A stretch of DNA of 64,000 bases from Pseudoalteromonas lipolytica. GTDB lineage: Bacteria; Pseudomonadota; Gammaproteobacteria; Enterobacterales; Alteromonadaceae. The stretch spans positions 47,416-111,415 of the forward strand of contig NZ_FPAZ01000001.1 in NCBI RefSeq assembly GCF_900116435.1, given 5' to 3'. Below are positions 18,313-27,692 of this stretch, piece after piece. The notes beneath the pieces were generated by a model, which saw only the letters and a program-made list of their open reading frames with translations, was not told the origin of the DNA and did no database searches. The stretch's first letter is position 1, and every line of letters begins with the position of its first letter. The position numbers and the translations under genes were made by a program.

Positions 18313-19214
18313 CACAGTTCCCTGCGTGTGTACGTATTGTTGAAGTGGGTGCCCGTGATGGACTGCAAAATGAAGCAGCCGTCACCAGCCAAGATAAAAT
18401 CGAACTAATTAACGCCTTAGCCAACGCGGGTCTTAACGATATTGAAGCGGGTGCATTTGTATCACCTAAATGGGTGCCGCAAATGGCTGACTCACGTGAT
18501 GTGATCAACGCATTAAACTTACCTAATGTTAATTTAAGTGCGCTAACCCCTAACTTACGTGGTGCAGAAGCCGCTCATCAAGTGGGCATTAAAGAGTTTG
18601 CTATATTTACCGCAGCCAGCGAAGCATTTTGTCAAAAGAACATTAACTGCTCGATTGATGAAAGTATTGACCGCTTTAAAGAGGTCATGGACTTTGCGAA
18701 AGAAAATAATATTCGTGTTCGTGGCTATGTAAGTTGTGTAATGGGTTGCCCTTACCAAGGTGACGTTGACTACGCTGATGTATTAAAGGTGTCGCAGCGT
18801 TTATTAGACTTGGGTTGTTACGAGATTAGCCTTGGTGACACAATTGGTGTAGGAACAGCAAAAAAAGTGGACGAGTTATTAGATTTATTACTGCAACATA
18901 TTGATAAGTCAAAACTCGCTGTACATTTTCACGACACCTACGGGCAAGCGCTCACAAATATTTACACCGCGCTAATGCGAGGTATTTCAACCGTTGACAG
19001 TGCCGTTGCAGGCCTTGGTGGCTGCCCTTATGCCAAAGGAGCGTCAGGAAATGTTGCCACTGAAGATGTAGTTTACTTACTGCAAGGGCTTGGCATAGAG
19101 CATGGAATTGATTTAGAAAGACTGGCGAAAGCTGGTTGGGCTATTTGTAGCGCATTAAATAAACAACCTGTCAGCAAGGTTTCACTTGCTCTAAAGAACA
19201 CGCAGAATAATTAA
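18309..19214 (+). CDS. liuE: Hydroxymethylglutaryl-CoA lyase
   Basis: A 301-residue TIM-barrel lyase of the HMGL-like family. Metal and substrate residues are seen in [12 protein letters not shown] (11-22), [10 protein letters not shown], and the signature [19 protein letters not shown] with the catalytic Cys. It splits HMG-CoA into acetyl-CoA and acetoacetate, ending the leucine-specific path. Acetoacetate is then used by the CoA transferase encoded next. Length and motifs are standard; no mitochondrial-type or peroxisomal extension. Confidence 0.95.
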   Translation: MTQFPACVRIVEVGARDGLQNEAAVTSQDKIELINALANAGLNDIEAGAFVSPKWVPQMADSRDVINALNLPNVNLSALTPNLRGAEAAHQVGIKEFAIFTAASEAFCQKNINCSIDESIDRFKEVMDFAKENNIRVRGYVSCVMGCPYQGDVDYADVLKVSQRLLDLGCYEISLGDTIGVGTAKKVDELLDLLLQHIDKSKLAVHFHDTYGQALTNIYTALMRGISTVDSAVAGLGGCPYAKGASGNVATEDVVYLLQGLGIEHGIDLERLAKAGWAICSALNKQPVSKVSLALKNTQNN

Positions 19215-19225
19215 GGAGTAGGCTC

Positions 19226-19924
19226 ATGGCCGGTTTTGATAAAGTGGTTTCGAGTTACGAAGCTGCGATGGAAGGTTTAAAAGATGGCGATACCATTATC
19301 GCTGGTGGCTTTGGCTTGTGTGGTATTCCTGAAGGACTTATCGGCGAAATAAAGCGTAAACAAACAAAAAACTTAACGGTTGTATCTAACAACTGTGGTG
19401 TTGACGACTTTGGTTTAGGTATTTTGCTACACGACAAGCAAATTAAAAAAATCATCGCCTCTTATGTTGGTGAAAATGCCTTATTTGAACAACAGTTACT
19501 TAATGGCGAAATTGACGTAGTACTTACGCCACAAGGTACACTTGCTGAGAAAATGCGTGCTGGTGGTGCAGGTATTCCGGCATTTTACACTGCAACTGGT
19601 TACGGCACCCCTGTTGCACAAGGCAAAGAAGTTAAAGAATTTGATGGCCGCCCATACATTTTAGAAGAATCAATTACGGGTGAGTTTGCGATTGTTAAGG
19701 CATGGAAAGCCGATCGCTATGGCAACCTCGTGTTTCGTCACACAGCTATGAACTTTAATCCAATGGCTGCAACCGCAGGTAAGATTACCGTTGCTGAGGT
19801 TGAAGAAATCGTAGAGCCGGGTGAACTGGAGCCGAGCCAAATTCACACCCCAGGCATTTATGTTAATCGTGTGATCAAGGGTAACTTTGAAAAACGCATC
19901 GAACGTGTAACGACTCGCGATTAA
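19226..19924 (+). CDS. scoA: 3-oxoacid CoA-transferase subunit A
   Basis: A 232-residue subunit A of a class I CoA transferase. The CoA-binding loop [13 protein letters not shown] lies at about 27-39 and the FNPMAATAG segment near 172. With subunit B it moves CoA from succinyl-CoA (or another donor) to acetoacetate, giving acetoacetyl-CoA for thiolysis. This is the logical sink for the acetoacetate made by LiuE and possibly for the thiolase IvdA afterwards. Start ATG has AAGGAG; 11 bases follow liuE. Whether succinyl-CoA or acetyl-CoA is the donor cannot be read here; sequence style is SCOT-like. Confidence 0.92.
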   Translation: MAGFDKVVSSYEAAMEGLKDGDTIIAGGFGLCGIPEGLIGEIKRKQTKNLTVVSNNCGVDDFGLGILLHDKQIKKIIASYVGENALFEQQLLNGEIDVVLTPQGTLAEKMRAGGAGIPAFYTATGYGTPVAQGKEVKEFDGRPYILEESITGEFAIVKAWKADRYGNLVFRHTAMNFNPMAATAGKITVAEVEEIVEPGELEPSQIHTPGIYVNRVIKGNFEKRIERVTTRD

Positions 19925-19935
19925 GGAGCATTAAA

Positions 19936-20592
19936 ATGGCATTATCACGTGAACAAGTAGCTATGCGCGTTGCACAAGAGCTACAAGACGGTTATTACGT
20001 TAATTTAGGGATTGGTATCCCTACCCTTGTCGCTAACTATGTACCCGATGGCATAGAAGTCATGCTGCAATCTGAAAATGGTCTGTTAGGAATGGGTGCG
20101 TACCCATCTAAAGACCAAGTTGATGCAGATATGATCAACGCGGGTAAAGAAACCGTGACAGCAGCAACAGGTGCAGCAATATTTAATAGTGCAGATAGTT
20201 TTGCCATGATACGGGGTGGTCATGTAGACTTAACAGTATTAGGTGCATTTGAAGTTGACCAGAACGGAAACATCGCATCGTGGATGATCCCAAAAAAGCT
20301 GATTAAAGGCATGGGTGGCGCGATGGACCTTGTTGCTGGCGCGAAGAATATTATTGTTACGATGACGCATGCAAGTAAGCATGGCGACTCTAAGTTATTA
20401 GAAAGTTGCACTTTACCGTTAACTGGGGTTAACTGTGTAAAGAAAATCGTAACTGATTTAGCCGTACTCGAAGTCAAAGACGGCGCTTTTCATCTACTAG
20501 AGCGCGCACCAGGCGTGTCAGTAGATGAAATCATAAGCAAAACGGCAGGAAAATTGCTTATTGAAGGTGATGTCCCTGAAATGGTTTTCTAA
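19936..20592 (+). CDS. scoB: 3-oxoacid CoA-transferase subunit B
   Basis: A 218-residue subunit B. The catalytic Glu that becomes the CoA thioester is in the SENG motif (LQSENGLLGMG, about residues 49-59), preceded by LGIGIPTLVANY. It completes the heterodimeric transferase with the preceding gene, 11 bases upstream with its own AAGGAG site. It is the last gene of the liu operon and is followed by a strong terminator. Separate genes for the two subunits are the usual bacterial form, fused in mitochondria. Confidence 0.92.
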   Translation: MALSREQVAMRVAQELQDGYYVNLGIGIPTLVANYVPDGIEVMLQSENGLLGMGAYPSKDQVDADMINAGKETVTAATGAAIFNSADSFAMIRGGHVDLTVLGAFEVDQNGNIASWMIPKKLIKGMGGAMDLVAGAKNIIVTMTHASKHGDSKLLESCTLPLTGVNCVKKIVTDLAVLEVKDGAFHLLERAPGVSVDEIISKTAGKLLIEGDVPEMVF

Positions 20593-20650
20593 CCACTGAC
20601 ATCCCAATGTACCGACCTCATTCCCAGTGCCAATGGCGCTGAGTTACCCA

Positions 20651-20677
20651 AAATCCCTCGCAAGAGGGATTTTTTTA
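20651..20677 (+). terminator. Intrinsic terminator of the liu operon
   Basis: AAATCCCTC (20651-20659) pairs with GAGGGATTT (20664-20672) around a GCAA loop, and the descending arm continues into a run of T. It is 58 bases after the scoB stop and well formed. Confidence 0.92.
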
Positions 20678-20979
20678 TCTTTTATATCCCCCTCACTGCA
20701 CCAATTTGTCACACAATTAGTATAAAATGCCCTAAACTTGTGAGTAACACGTAAGGAGCACTTTACTTGTTACCAATAAATAAAAACTGCTACACTCGCC
20801 TTTTTTGCTTTTTGAGGCGAAAAACTAGATTAAACAAGCAATTAACGCTTAATTTTTAGGCGTTATCGCAAAAGTTAGCTATATTCACCCTTTAGTCTGT
20901 TGGTTTTTAAATATTGGGATAATAATTGCTTAGCTCTTAACTTCATAAAACGCGCTATTGAGAATTACTGAAATTAACT
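20678..20979 (+). other. Upstream region of the LysR-type gene, with a hairpin
   Basis: About 300 bases without a gene. A 10-pair inverted repeat (TAACGCTTAA at 20843-20852, TTAGGCGTTA at 20856-20865, one wobble pair) with a 3-base loop lies about 115 bases before the LysR start. It could be an operator or the end of an upstream transcript, though no T run follows. No other structure is supportable. Confidence 0.4.
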
Positions 20980-21858
20980 ATGCAAACACCTATTCGTGGC
21001 CTACGCTCATTTTGTTTCGCTGCTCGCACACTGAGCTTTAAAGATGCAGCAAACCAACTTTATCTTACGCCGTCAGCCGTAAGCCATCAGATCAAGCAAT
21101 TAGAAGAGCAATTGGGGATTGAGCTATTCGAACGTCAAACTCGCTCTATTCGTTTAACCGCTGCGGGTAAGAACTTTTATGATTCCGTCTCACCTCTGAT
21201 TAAAGCTCTCGAAAAAACCATTAATGAATTTAGTCAGTTACAAGAAAATATCACTATAAGCATTACTCTGCCTGAGTTTTTTGCCAGTGAATTATTAATG
21301 CCAAAGTTGAGTGAGTGGACCGCCGATCATCCAAACACTAACTTACAGCTAAACACCTTAAAAACGCGCAAAGAACTGACCAAGCAAAGTGACTTATCAA
21401 TTGTATTATCGTCATCTAAGCCACACGAAGGGGTTGTACACGAATTATTTTCGTTGTCGTATACACCGGCATGTAATAAAGAAAACTGGCAAGCATGGCA
21501 CAAAAACCCTTTTCAAGCCCTTAATGAAGTGCCCCTAATACTGCATAAAGCACGTCCTTGGGCATGGCACCAATGGGCTGAACATGCAGGTATTGAAGAC
21601 TTCGCACCAAAACAAATTATTCAGGTTGATAGTATGTTCGGGGTTGCGCGAGCTGCACAGCAAGGGATGGGAATTGCACTTATTCCTTTGCCTATTAGTC
21701 AAACCTGGTTTGAAGAGCAATGGCTATTTAATTTTACTGATATGCCATTAAAAACCAAAGATAAATACTATTTAGTCCAGCACGAACCGAGCGAAACTAA
21801 CGCACAGCTAGAGTTATTTATAAAGTGGATGATTGATACGTTTAAGCATTTAAAATAA
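20980..21858 (+). CDS. LysR-family transcriptional regulator
   Basis: A 292-residue LTTR. The N-terminal winged helix (LRSFCFAARTLSFKDAANQL, then TPSAVSHQIKQLEEQLGIEL) covers residues 8-60 and is followed by the usual linker helix and a two-lobed effector domain. The HTH resembles GcvA/AmpR-type members. There is no divergent target gene: upstream is the end of the liu operon and downstream is a convergent kinase gene. Its regulon therefore cannot be inferred from position. Autoregulation is usual for the family. Confidence 0.85.
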   Translation: MQTPIRGLRSFCFAARTLSFKDAANQLYLTPSAVSHQIKQLEEQLGIELFERQTRSIRLTAAGKNFYDSVSPLIKALEKTINEFSQLQENITISITLPEFFASELLMPKLSEWTADHPNTNLQLNTLKTRKELTKQSDLSIVLSSSKPHEGVVHELFSLSYTPACNKENWQAWHKNPFQALNEVPLILHKARPWAWHQWAEHAGIEDFAPKQIIQVDSMFGVARAAQQGMGIALIPLPISQTWFEEQWLFNFTDMPLKTKDKYYLVQHEPSETNAQLELFIKWMIDTFKHLK

Positions 21859-21869
21859 TCACTTATCTG

Positions 21870-21894
21870 GATGCCTGTGTATAACACAGGCATC
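21870..21894. terminator. Hairpin between convergent genes, possible bidirectional terminator
   Basis: A perfect 11-base inverted repeat, GATGCCTGTGT (21870-21880) and ACACAGGCATC (21884-21894), with a 3-base loop, between the convergent LysR and hybrid-kinase genes. No clear T run follows in either direction, so termination is plausible but not certain. Confidence 0.5.
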
Positions 21895-21922
21895 ATTCAC
21901 ACGGGCTCTGTCGTGAGTAATT

Positions 21923-24900
21923 TCATCTTTCTAGCGATTCTAACCACCCTTTTATCTCAGCCATTAGTTGTGGCAACAGGCGCTCTAGTTTTTGAAGTGT
22001 GTCTTTGATTACGAGGTTTTGCTCGCGTGCTTTTAACTCAATTTCTTCACATAATTTTCTGAGCTTATCGGCACTCAGCTCACCACACATCCCTTTTAAA
22101 GCATGCGCAGTTTGATGTACTTCTGCATGATTTTGCACTGCAAACTGCTCTTTTAAATCAGTGAGTTTTTTCGGCGCGTTGATCATAAATATTTGGCATA
22201 TTCTTTTTAGTAAAGCCTCTTTATTAAGTAACCGTACAAGCGCTTCTTGACGATTCCATAATGACTGCGCTTCATCTACTGTGCTAACGTGTTCTTCTGT
22301 TTGCTGTTCATGATCAGATAAAATCCATTTCACAACTTTTGATAGCACATCATCTGCTTTAATTGGTTTGCTAAGATAATCATTCATACCGACTGATAAA
22401 CATTTTTCTTTTTCGCCCATCATCGCACTCGCAGTCATGGCAATCACAGGCACATTAATAAAAGCGCCACCAGCCTCACCTGAACGTATTTTTTCAGACA
22501 CTTGATAGCCATTTAAAGTTGGCATCTGACAATCGAGTAGTACACAGTTTACAGGCACTCCGCTTGCTTCGCTCTGCAATAAATGTTCAATGGCTTCTTG
22601 GCCATTGTTGGCCGTGAGTATTTCAATGGGTAGCTCGTCAAGTGCCCCTTTCGCTACTTCTAAGTTAATTTTATTGTCATCGACAATAAGTACCTTACTG
22701 CCTTTAATTTGTGATAAACGTTCATTTGAAATTGCGAACTCACCATCACTGTTGTCATGTAATAACGTGTGGGTTTCGTTATCACGCAGCTCAACCCCTG
22801 CAACGCGTAATAGGGCTGTTTGTGTAAGGGGTTTACTTATTTTACTCACTTTGCCCGCTTTGCTTTTTGGTATTGAAGTATCAGACTGATGCAATAAGAC
22901 AACGTGAGTGCTGCTATGTGTTTCATGCAGGTGATCTAAGCTCGTATTATTATTGATTTCTTCGTCGTCTATTATGGCAAAATCAATGTTCTCATCATCG
23001 TGTAGGTCTAATTCACTAAGCGATGAAACGCTTACGTGCCCGCCATATAAAACAACCAATTTTTCAATTATTTCTATAATATGTGCATTTTGACTACACA
23101 CTAAAACATGTTTAGAAGAAAAACATGCCTGCTCTTGCTTTAAGTTTCTTTCACTCGCGCGTGCCTTAATATAAAAGCTAAATGTACTGCCTTGATTTAA
23201 AGTTGAATCTAAGTAAATTTCTCCACCCATTGCATGACATAACTGCTTACAGATCGATATCCCTAATCCCGTCCCCCCAAATTTCTCGGTAATTGCACTA
23301 CTCGCTTGTTGGAATGCACCAAACAGTCGTTTTTGCGAAAGAGGATCAATGCCAATTCCTGTATCTTGTACACTAACCCTTAATTTATATTCATTATTAG
23401 CAACATGCTCCGAACTCACTTTAATTTTAATAAACCCTTTTTCAGTAAACTTAATGGCATTACTAATCAGGTTATTAATAATTTGAGTTAGTCTAAGGGG
23501 GTCTACTTCTAGCTTATCGCATGAAAGTTCTGTGGTGTCTAAGTACACATCAACCCCTTTATCGAAGGCTCTGACAGCACACGAGCTCACCAAACTTTCA
23601 ATCAGTAGCAGCGGGTTTATCAACTGAATATTTAAGTCGAGTTTTCCTGCCTCTATTTTCGACAAATCAAGAATATCGTTAATTAATAAGTTTAAGCTTG
23701 ATGCGCTCAACTCCATCATATCAACAAGCTTGCGTGACTTATCTGTTAGCGCTTCTCGTTTCAAAATATTTAGCGTGCCAATGACACCATTTAATGATGT
23801 TCGCAGTTCATGGCTCACATTCGAAATAAATGCACTTTTAACCTCGCTGTGTTTAATTGCTTCGTCTTTTGCTTCTGCAAGTGCGTGTGTACGTTTACGC
23901 ACTTTGGCTTCAAGCTCAGAGTTAAGACGTTTAACTTTAATTTCAGCCTGTTTTTCTTTACTAATGTCTCTAATTATTAAAGCCAAACCACTTAGGTTAC
24001 TGTGCTCAGAAAAAACAGGACTCACTGAAATAGCGTAATGCGCGATATATTCACCTTGCACAAATGAACACTCGTCCTTTATTTGAGCTCTAGAACTCTG
24101 TATTTTTTTTACATATTCATCGATTGGTAAATTAGATAGAAATTCAATTTCCTTACTTGATTTCCCTACTGCCGCTTTACTTGAAATGAGCAATAATCGC
24201 TCTGCAGTATGGTTTAAACTGGTCAGATACCCTTTTAAGTTAAGGGCAATAATTGCATCGATAGAACCATCGACAATTGCTGATGCTTCTTGTCTGGTTT
24301 CTGCGAGTAATTGGCTTCTAATCGCATTACGATAAAATGTAATTAAAAGAATTGATGTGAAAACAATCACTGCAAATAACAGACTGTAGGTGATCAAGCG
24401 TTTTTCATTGATCAAATTATCCACATATTCTTTAGGTGCAAGTAGGTTAAAATTAACAAAACCATATTTATTACCTGATCTGGTATACAACTTTTCTGAA
24501 CGTACATAGAACTGTTCTTCTGTATTCGCTTTTGACTTTATTAAATAGATACCGTTGTACTTTATGTTTTCGGTGTAAACAGCCTGCCAATTTACACTGG
24601 GATTTAAATCTCTAGAAAATTGATAGCTTTCAAGTGGATGAATAATAAAATCTCCATCAGAGCCACTAATAATAAGTTGTGAGGTATCAAACACTGTTTC
24701 TTTAAGGTTATTAAGTAATGTACTGGCATTAACATTCATAATTAAAAAAGCAAAACGCTTACCGTTCTCACTGTATATTGGTATCGAAAACCGAATCATC
24801 GGTTTAAAAGGAAATTCAATTTCACCAAACTCACGATTTAAAGACAGTGGTGACATATACACTTGCTTTGGTTCAAGCAACGTACTAGGCAAGAAATAAG

Positions 24901-25390
24901 GCTCGCCACTTTTAGATTGTAATGAATAATCCGCAGAGGCTTCTACAGATGCGCCAACACGCTGAACACGAATAAGTTCGTTACCTTCAGCAGTCACTGC
25001 AATAACACGCACCTGTTCAACGGCGAGGTTATTTTCCATATAACCAATAAAAATAGTTTCTAATCGCTCTTTCCATTGCTGATAACTAGTGCCATCGTAT
25101 GGGTCTATTCCATTGTTAAAATGGGCTCTTGGTAAGCCTGAAATTGGCGGGGTTGAATACAAAAACCGTAAATCTGATTTATATTCTGACAGTGTCGTTG
25201 TTACAATTTCTTTTAGCCTTTGATTCGTTTCGACGAACTCTTGGTCTATCGAGTCTAAAACATCTTCTTTTACTTGCCCTTCAAAAAAGCTAACGGCGAT
25301 TGCTATAAAAACAACAAATACTATCGACACTAAAGCAAAGTATGGGTTCAATGAGGCTGCTTTTTTATTTTCTTTTAGTAAAATATTCAC
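21923..25390 (-). CDS. Hybrid sensor histidine kinase with dCache sensor, two receivers and Hpt
   Basis: A 1155-residue membrane kinase. Order: membrane segment (about 18-38), a large periplasmic double-Cache domain (about 40-325; STPPISGLPRA, GIDPYDGTSYQQW, LNREFGEIE), second membrane segment (about 337-355), PAS-like domain, HisKA with phospho-accepting His527 (SHELRTSLNG, Ser where Pro is usual), HATPase (DTGIGID, GGTGLGIS), a degenerate receiver (about 770-860, IIDDEE), a good receiver with Asp953 (LLDCQMP), and an Hpt domain with His1096 (HALKG). This is a complete phosphorelay protein of BarA/VarS type. It starts at GTG with AAGGGGAG and follows the next kinase gene by 10 bases, so both are likely co-expressed. 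Confidence 0.9.
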   Translation of the reverse strand: MNILLKENKKAASLNPYFALVSIVFVVFIAIAVSFFEGQVKEDVLDSIDQEFVETNQRLKEIVTTTLSEYKSDLRFLYSTPPISGLPRAHFNNGIDPYDGTSYQQWKERLETIFIGYMENNLAVEQVRVIAVTAEGNELIRVQRVGASVEASADYSLQSKSGEPYFLPSTLLEPKQVYMSPLSLNREFGEIEFPFKPMIRFSIPIYSENGKRFAFLIMNVNASTLLNNLKETVFDTSQLIISGSDGDFIIHPLESYQFSRDLNPSVNWQAVYTENIKYNGIYLIKSKANTEEQFYVRSEKLYTRSGNKYGFVNFNLLAPKEYVDNLINEKRLITYSLLFAVIVFTSILLITFYRNAIRSQLLAETRQEASAIVDGSIDAIIALNLKGYLTSLNHTAERLLLISSKAAVGKSSKEIEFLSNLPIDEYVKKIQSSRAQIKDECSFVQGEYIAHYAISVSPVFSEHSNLSGLALIIRDISKEKQAEIKVKRLNSELEAKVRKRTHALAEAKDEAIKHSEVKSAFISNVSHELRTSLNGVIGTLNILKREALTDKSRKLVDMMELSASSLNLLINDILDLSKIEAGKLDLNIQLINPLLLIESLVSSCAVRAFDKGVDVYLDTTELSCDKLEVDPLRLTQIINNLISNAIKFTEKGFIKIKVSSEHVANNEYKLRVSVQDTGIGIDPLSQKRLFGAFQQASSAITEKFGGTGLGISICKQLCHAMGGEIYLDSTLNQGSTFSFYIKARASERNLKQEQACFSSKHVLVCSQNAHIIEIIEKLVVLYGGHVSVSSLSELDLHDDENIDFAIIDDEEINNNTSLDHLHETHSSTHVVLLHQSDTSIPKSKAGKVSKISKPLTQTALLRVAGVELRDNETHTLLHDNSDGEFAISNERLSQIKGSKVLIVDDNKINLEVAKGALDELPIEILTANNGQEAIEHLLQSEASGVPVNCVLLDCQMPTLNGYQVSEKIRSGEAGGAFINVPVIAMTASAMMGEKEKCLSVGMNDYLSKPIKADDVLSKVVKWILSDHEQQTEEHVSTVDEAQSLWNRQEALVRLLNKEALLKRICQIFMINAPKKLTDLKEQFAVQNHAEVHQTAHALKGMCGELSADKLRKLCEEIELKAREQNLVIKDTLQKLERLLPQLMAEIKGWLESLER

Positions 25391-25400
25391 TCAGCTCCCC

Positions 25401-27683
25401 TTACCGTTCATCAGCTGCTTTTGTGCACCATTTCAACAAAATAGCTTTAACGCACTCATAATTAATTGGTTTTGCAATAAAGTCATTCATCCCGGCATCA
25501 ATACAGCGTTGTTTGTCGGCACTTAATACATTGGCAGTTAAAGCAATGATGGGAGTGTTTTTATAGGAAGGCATCTCTCTGATCCTTAATGTCGCTTGCG
25601 GCCCATCTAAGACAGGCATTTGCATATCCATAAGAATGAGATCAAACGCCCGTGTTTCACACTGAAGAATAGCTTGCTCGCCATTATCGGCAATATTGAT
25701 AGAGCTGATATTAAACTCACTCAACATCGCTTCAATAACGATTTGATTGATTTCGTTATCTTCGACAATCAGCACATTCAGCCAAGAGAAATCAATTGCT
25801 TGCTCATGGGGTTCTTGCATGTGCTGTTGTTCACTATAAACAGACTCATTCGTTCGGATAACATTGAGATCAAAATGAAAGTCTGAGCCAACACCATACT
25901 CACTTTCAACGTGCAATGAAGTCCCCATTAATTTTAATAGCTTACTAGAAATGGCTAAACCGAGTCCTGTACCACCAAACCGTCGTGTAATTGAGGCATC
26001 TGCTTGTGAAAAGGCCTCAAACAAGCTATTAAGCTGTTCCTTCGCTATGCCAATTCCGGTATCTGAAACGTGGAATGTAATGCTAAATTCATCATTCGAT
26101 AGCTGATGAATACTCACATTTAACGATACACTGCCTCTTTCTGTAAATTTAATTGCATTGCCAATTAAATTAATAAGCACTTGTTTAAGGCGTGTTTCAT
26201 CTCCCAAAAATATAAAATTGGGGTCCTCAGGCAACACTGAAATAAACAGTTCGACTTGTTTATTATTAGCTTGCGCTTTAAATAAATGTGTTAGCTCATC
26301 GAGTAATAAGTTTAATGCTATTGGCTGTTCTTCCAGTTCAATTTTTGAGGCTTCGATTTTACTTAAATCTAAAATATCATTGATAATTACTAATAAGCTC
26401 GCACCTGAAGAGTGTATGATGGCCAACATTTTTTCTTGTTCTGCATTTAATGGTGTACGACTCAATTGACGTGCCATACCCAAAATACCGTTCATAGGCG
26501 TTCGTATTTCGTGGCTCATATTCGCCAAAAATTCTGACTTAACTTTAGTGGTATGTTCGGCGGTTTGTTTGGCATCTGATAAATCTTTACTTAAAATTCT
26601 GAAGCTATCTGCCGCTTTTGCAAGTACACCTATTTCATCTTTTCTATGTAAGTCATAAATTGGTGCTGATAAATCGCCATTAAGAAAGTGTTTAAAGCTC
26701 ACCGTAAGGCGTTTAATAGACTTGGAGATCTGCAAATGGAAAAAAGCAGACAAGGCAATAATGTAAATTAACACTCCCCACGCGAGTAGCTTTAAAATAC
26801 GTTCTGTTTTAGAAACTGTTTTTTCTGCTTCTTCCTTGATACGGCTTAACCTTGTTAATGATTGCTCTCTTAGTTCATTTGCTAAAGTACTAAATTCAAT
26901 TGCGTCACCGGCCATTACAACATTGACTAAACTTAAATAATTGCGATTTGCTTGAATACTCCTCGCAAATGCCTGACTATAAGTATCTGCCATTTTTGAA
27001 AGTTGGTTAATTTCAGAGCGGTATTCACTTTTTTGAATATGCACAGAGGCATTTAATTTCGTCGAAATCATTCGTAAAGCATCGTTAACTGACGCTCTTT
27101 TTGCATAATCTTTTTTGGTTAAAAACAAATACGCATCTCGATGCAACGAATGCCACAGATTGAGATACTCAGAAATAAATAACTTTTCTTCAACAGTGGT
27201 TACTTTTCGCATTAAGTTATCAAGGTGTGTCGTTGCATCAGCGTAAATTCGGGGTAATTCTTTTTCTGTCAATGTTGCTCTTATTTCGTAGCGCTTGGTC
27301 AAGACCTGTAAATTCTCGCCGTACCTCTTTACTAGTTCAGACATGGCGTTGAGGTAAATTTGACTCTCATTCTCTTCATTTTTAAGCTCAACATCGCTTA
27401 GACGTGTTTTGATACTTTGAAAATTTTCGACGATTTTTTCAAACACAGCACTGCTTCCACTCCCGCCATACACAGAGATATCGCGTTGCATTTCGACTAT
27501 GTCTTTATTGATCCTAAGAATACTTACAGCGTAATTACTGATTCGGCTTATATCGTTAAAAGCAACCTCTATTGTATTTAGACGTTTATTCATAACGTAG
27601 TAACTGGCGCTCATAGCAAGTAAAATTAGCATCAACGCTAATAACATTTTTGCAGCAACAGAGCGTGAGAAAATATTCGACAA
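25401..27683 (-). CDS. Hybrid sensor histidine kinase with one receiver, no Hpt
   Basis: A 760-residue kinase. Membrane segments near 12-30 and 303-321 bracket a helical periplasmic domain of about 270 residues, resembling four-helix-bundle sensors such as TorS. A HAMP-type linker, HisKA with His391 (SHEIRTPMNGILG), HATPase (DTGIGIA, GGTGLGLA) and a C-terminal receiver with Asp686 (LMDMQMP) follow. It lacks an Hpt domain, so its receiver must pass phosphate to an Hpt elsewhere; the kinase encoded next carries one. Start is TTG with AAGGA six bases before. It lies 9 bases after the solute-binding-protein gene. Confidence 0.9.
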   Translation of the reverse strand: MSNIFSRSVAAKMLLALMLILLAMSASYYVMNKRLNTIEVAFNDISRISNYAVSILRINKDIVEMQRDISVYGGSGSSAVFEKIVENFQSIKTRLSDVELKNEENESQIYLNAMSELVKRYGENLQVLTKRYEIRATLTEKELPRIYADATTHLDNLMRKVTTVEEKLFISEYLNLWHSLHRDAYLFLTKKDYAKRASVNDALRMISTKLNASVHIQKSEYRSEINQLSKMADTYSQAFARSIQANRNYLSLVNVVMAGDAIEFSTLANELREQSLTRLSRIKEEAEKTVSKTERILKLLAWGVLIYIIALSAFFHLQISKSIKRLTVSFKHFLNGDLSAPIYDLHRKDEIGVLAKAADSFRILSKDLSDAKQTAEHTTKVKSEFLANMSHEIRTPMNGILGMARQLSRTPLNAEQEKMLAIIHSSGASLLVIINDILDLSKIEASKIELEEQPIALNLLLDELTHLFKAQANNKQVELFISVLPEDPNFIFLGDETRLKQVLINLIGNAIKFTERGSVSLNVSIHQLSNDEFSITFHVSDTGIGIAKEQLNSLFEAFSQADASITRRFGGTGLGLAISSKLLKLMGTSLHVESEYGVGSDFHFDLNVIRTNESVYSEQQHMQEPHEQAIDFSWLNVLIVEDNEINQIVIEAMLSEFNISSINIADNGEQAILQCETRAFDLILMDMQMPVLDGPQATLRIREMPSYKNTPIIALTANVLSADKQRCIDAGMNDFIAKPINYECVKAILLKWCTKAADER

Positions 27684-27692
27684 GGCAGTTCC

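Noticed and set aside
20843..20865. Terminator upstream of the LysR gene
   Set aside because: The stem is good but no T run follows and the liu operon already ends in a clear terminator at 20651-20677; kept only as an unexplained hairpin.
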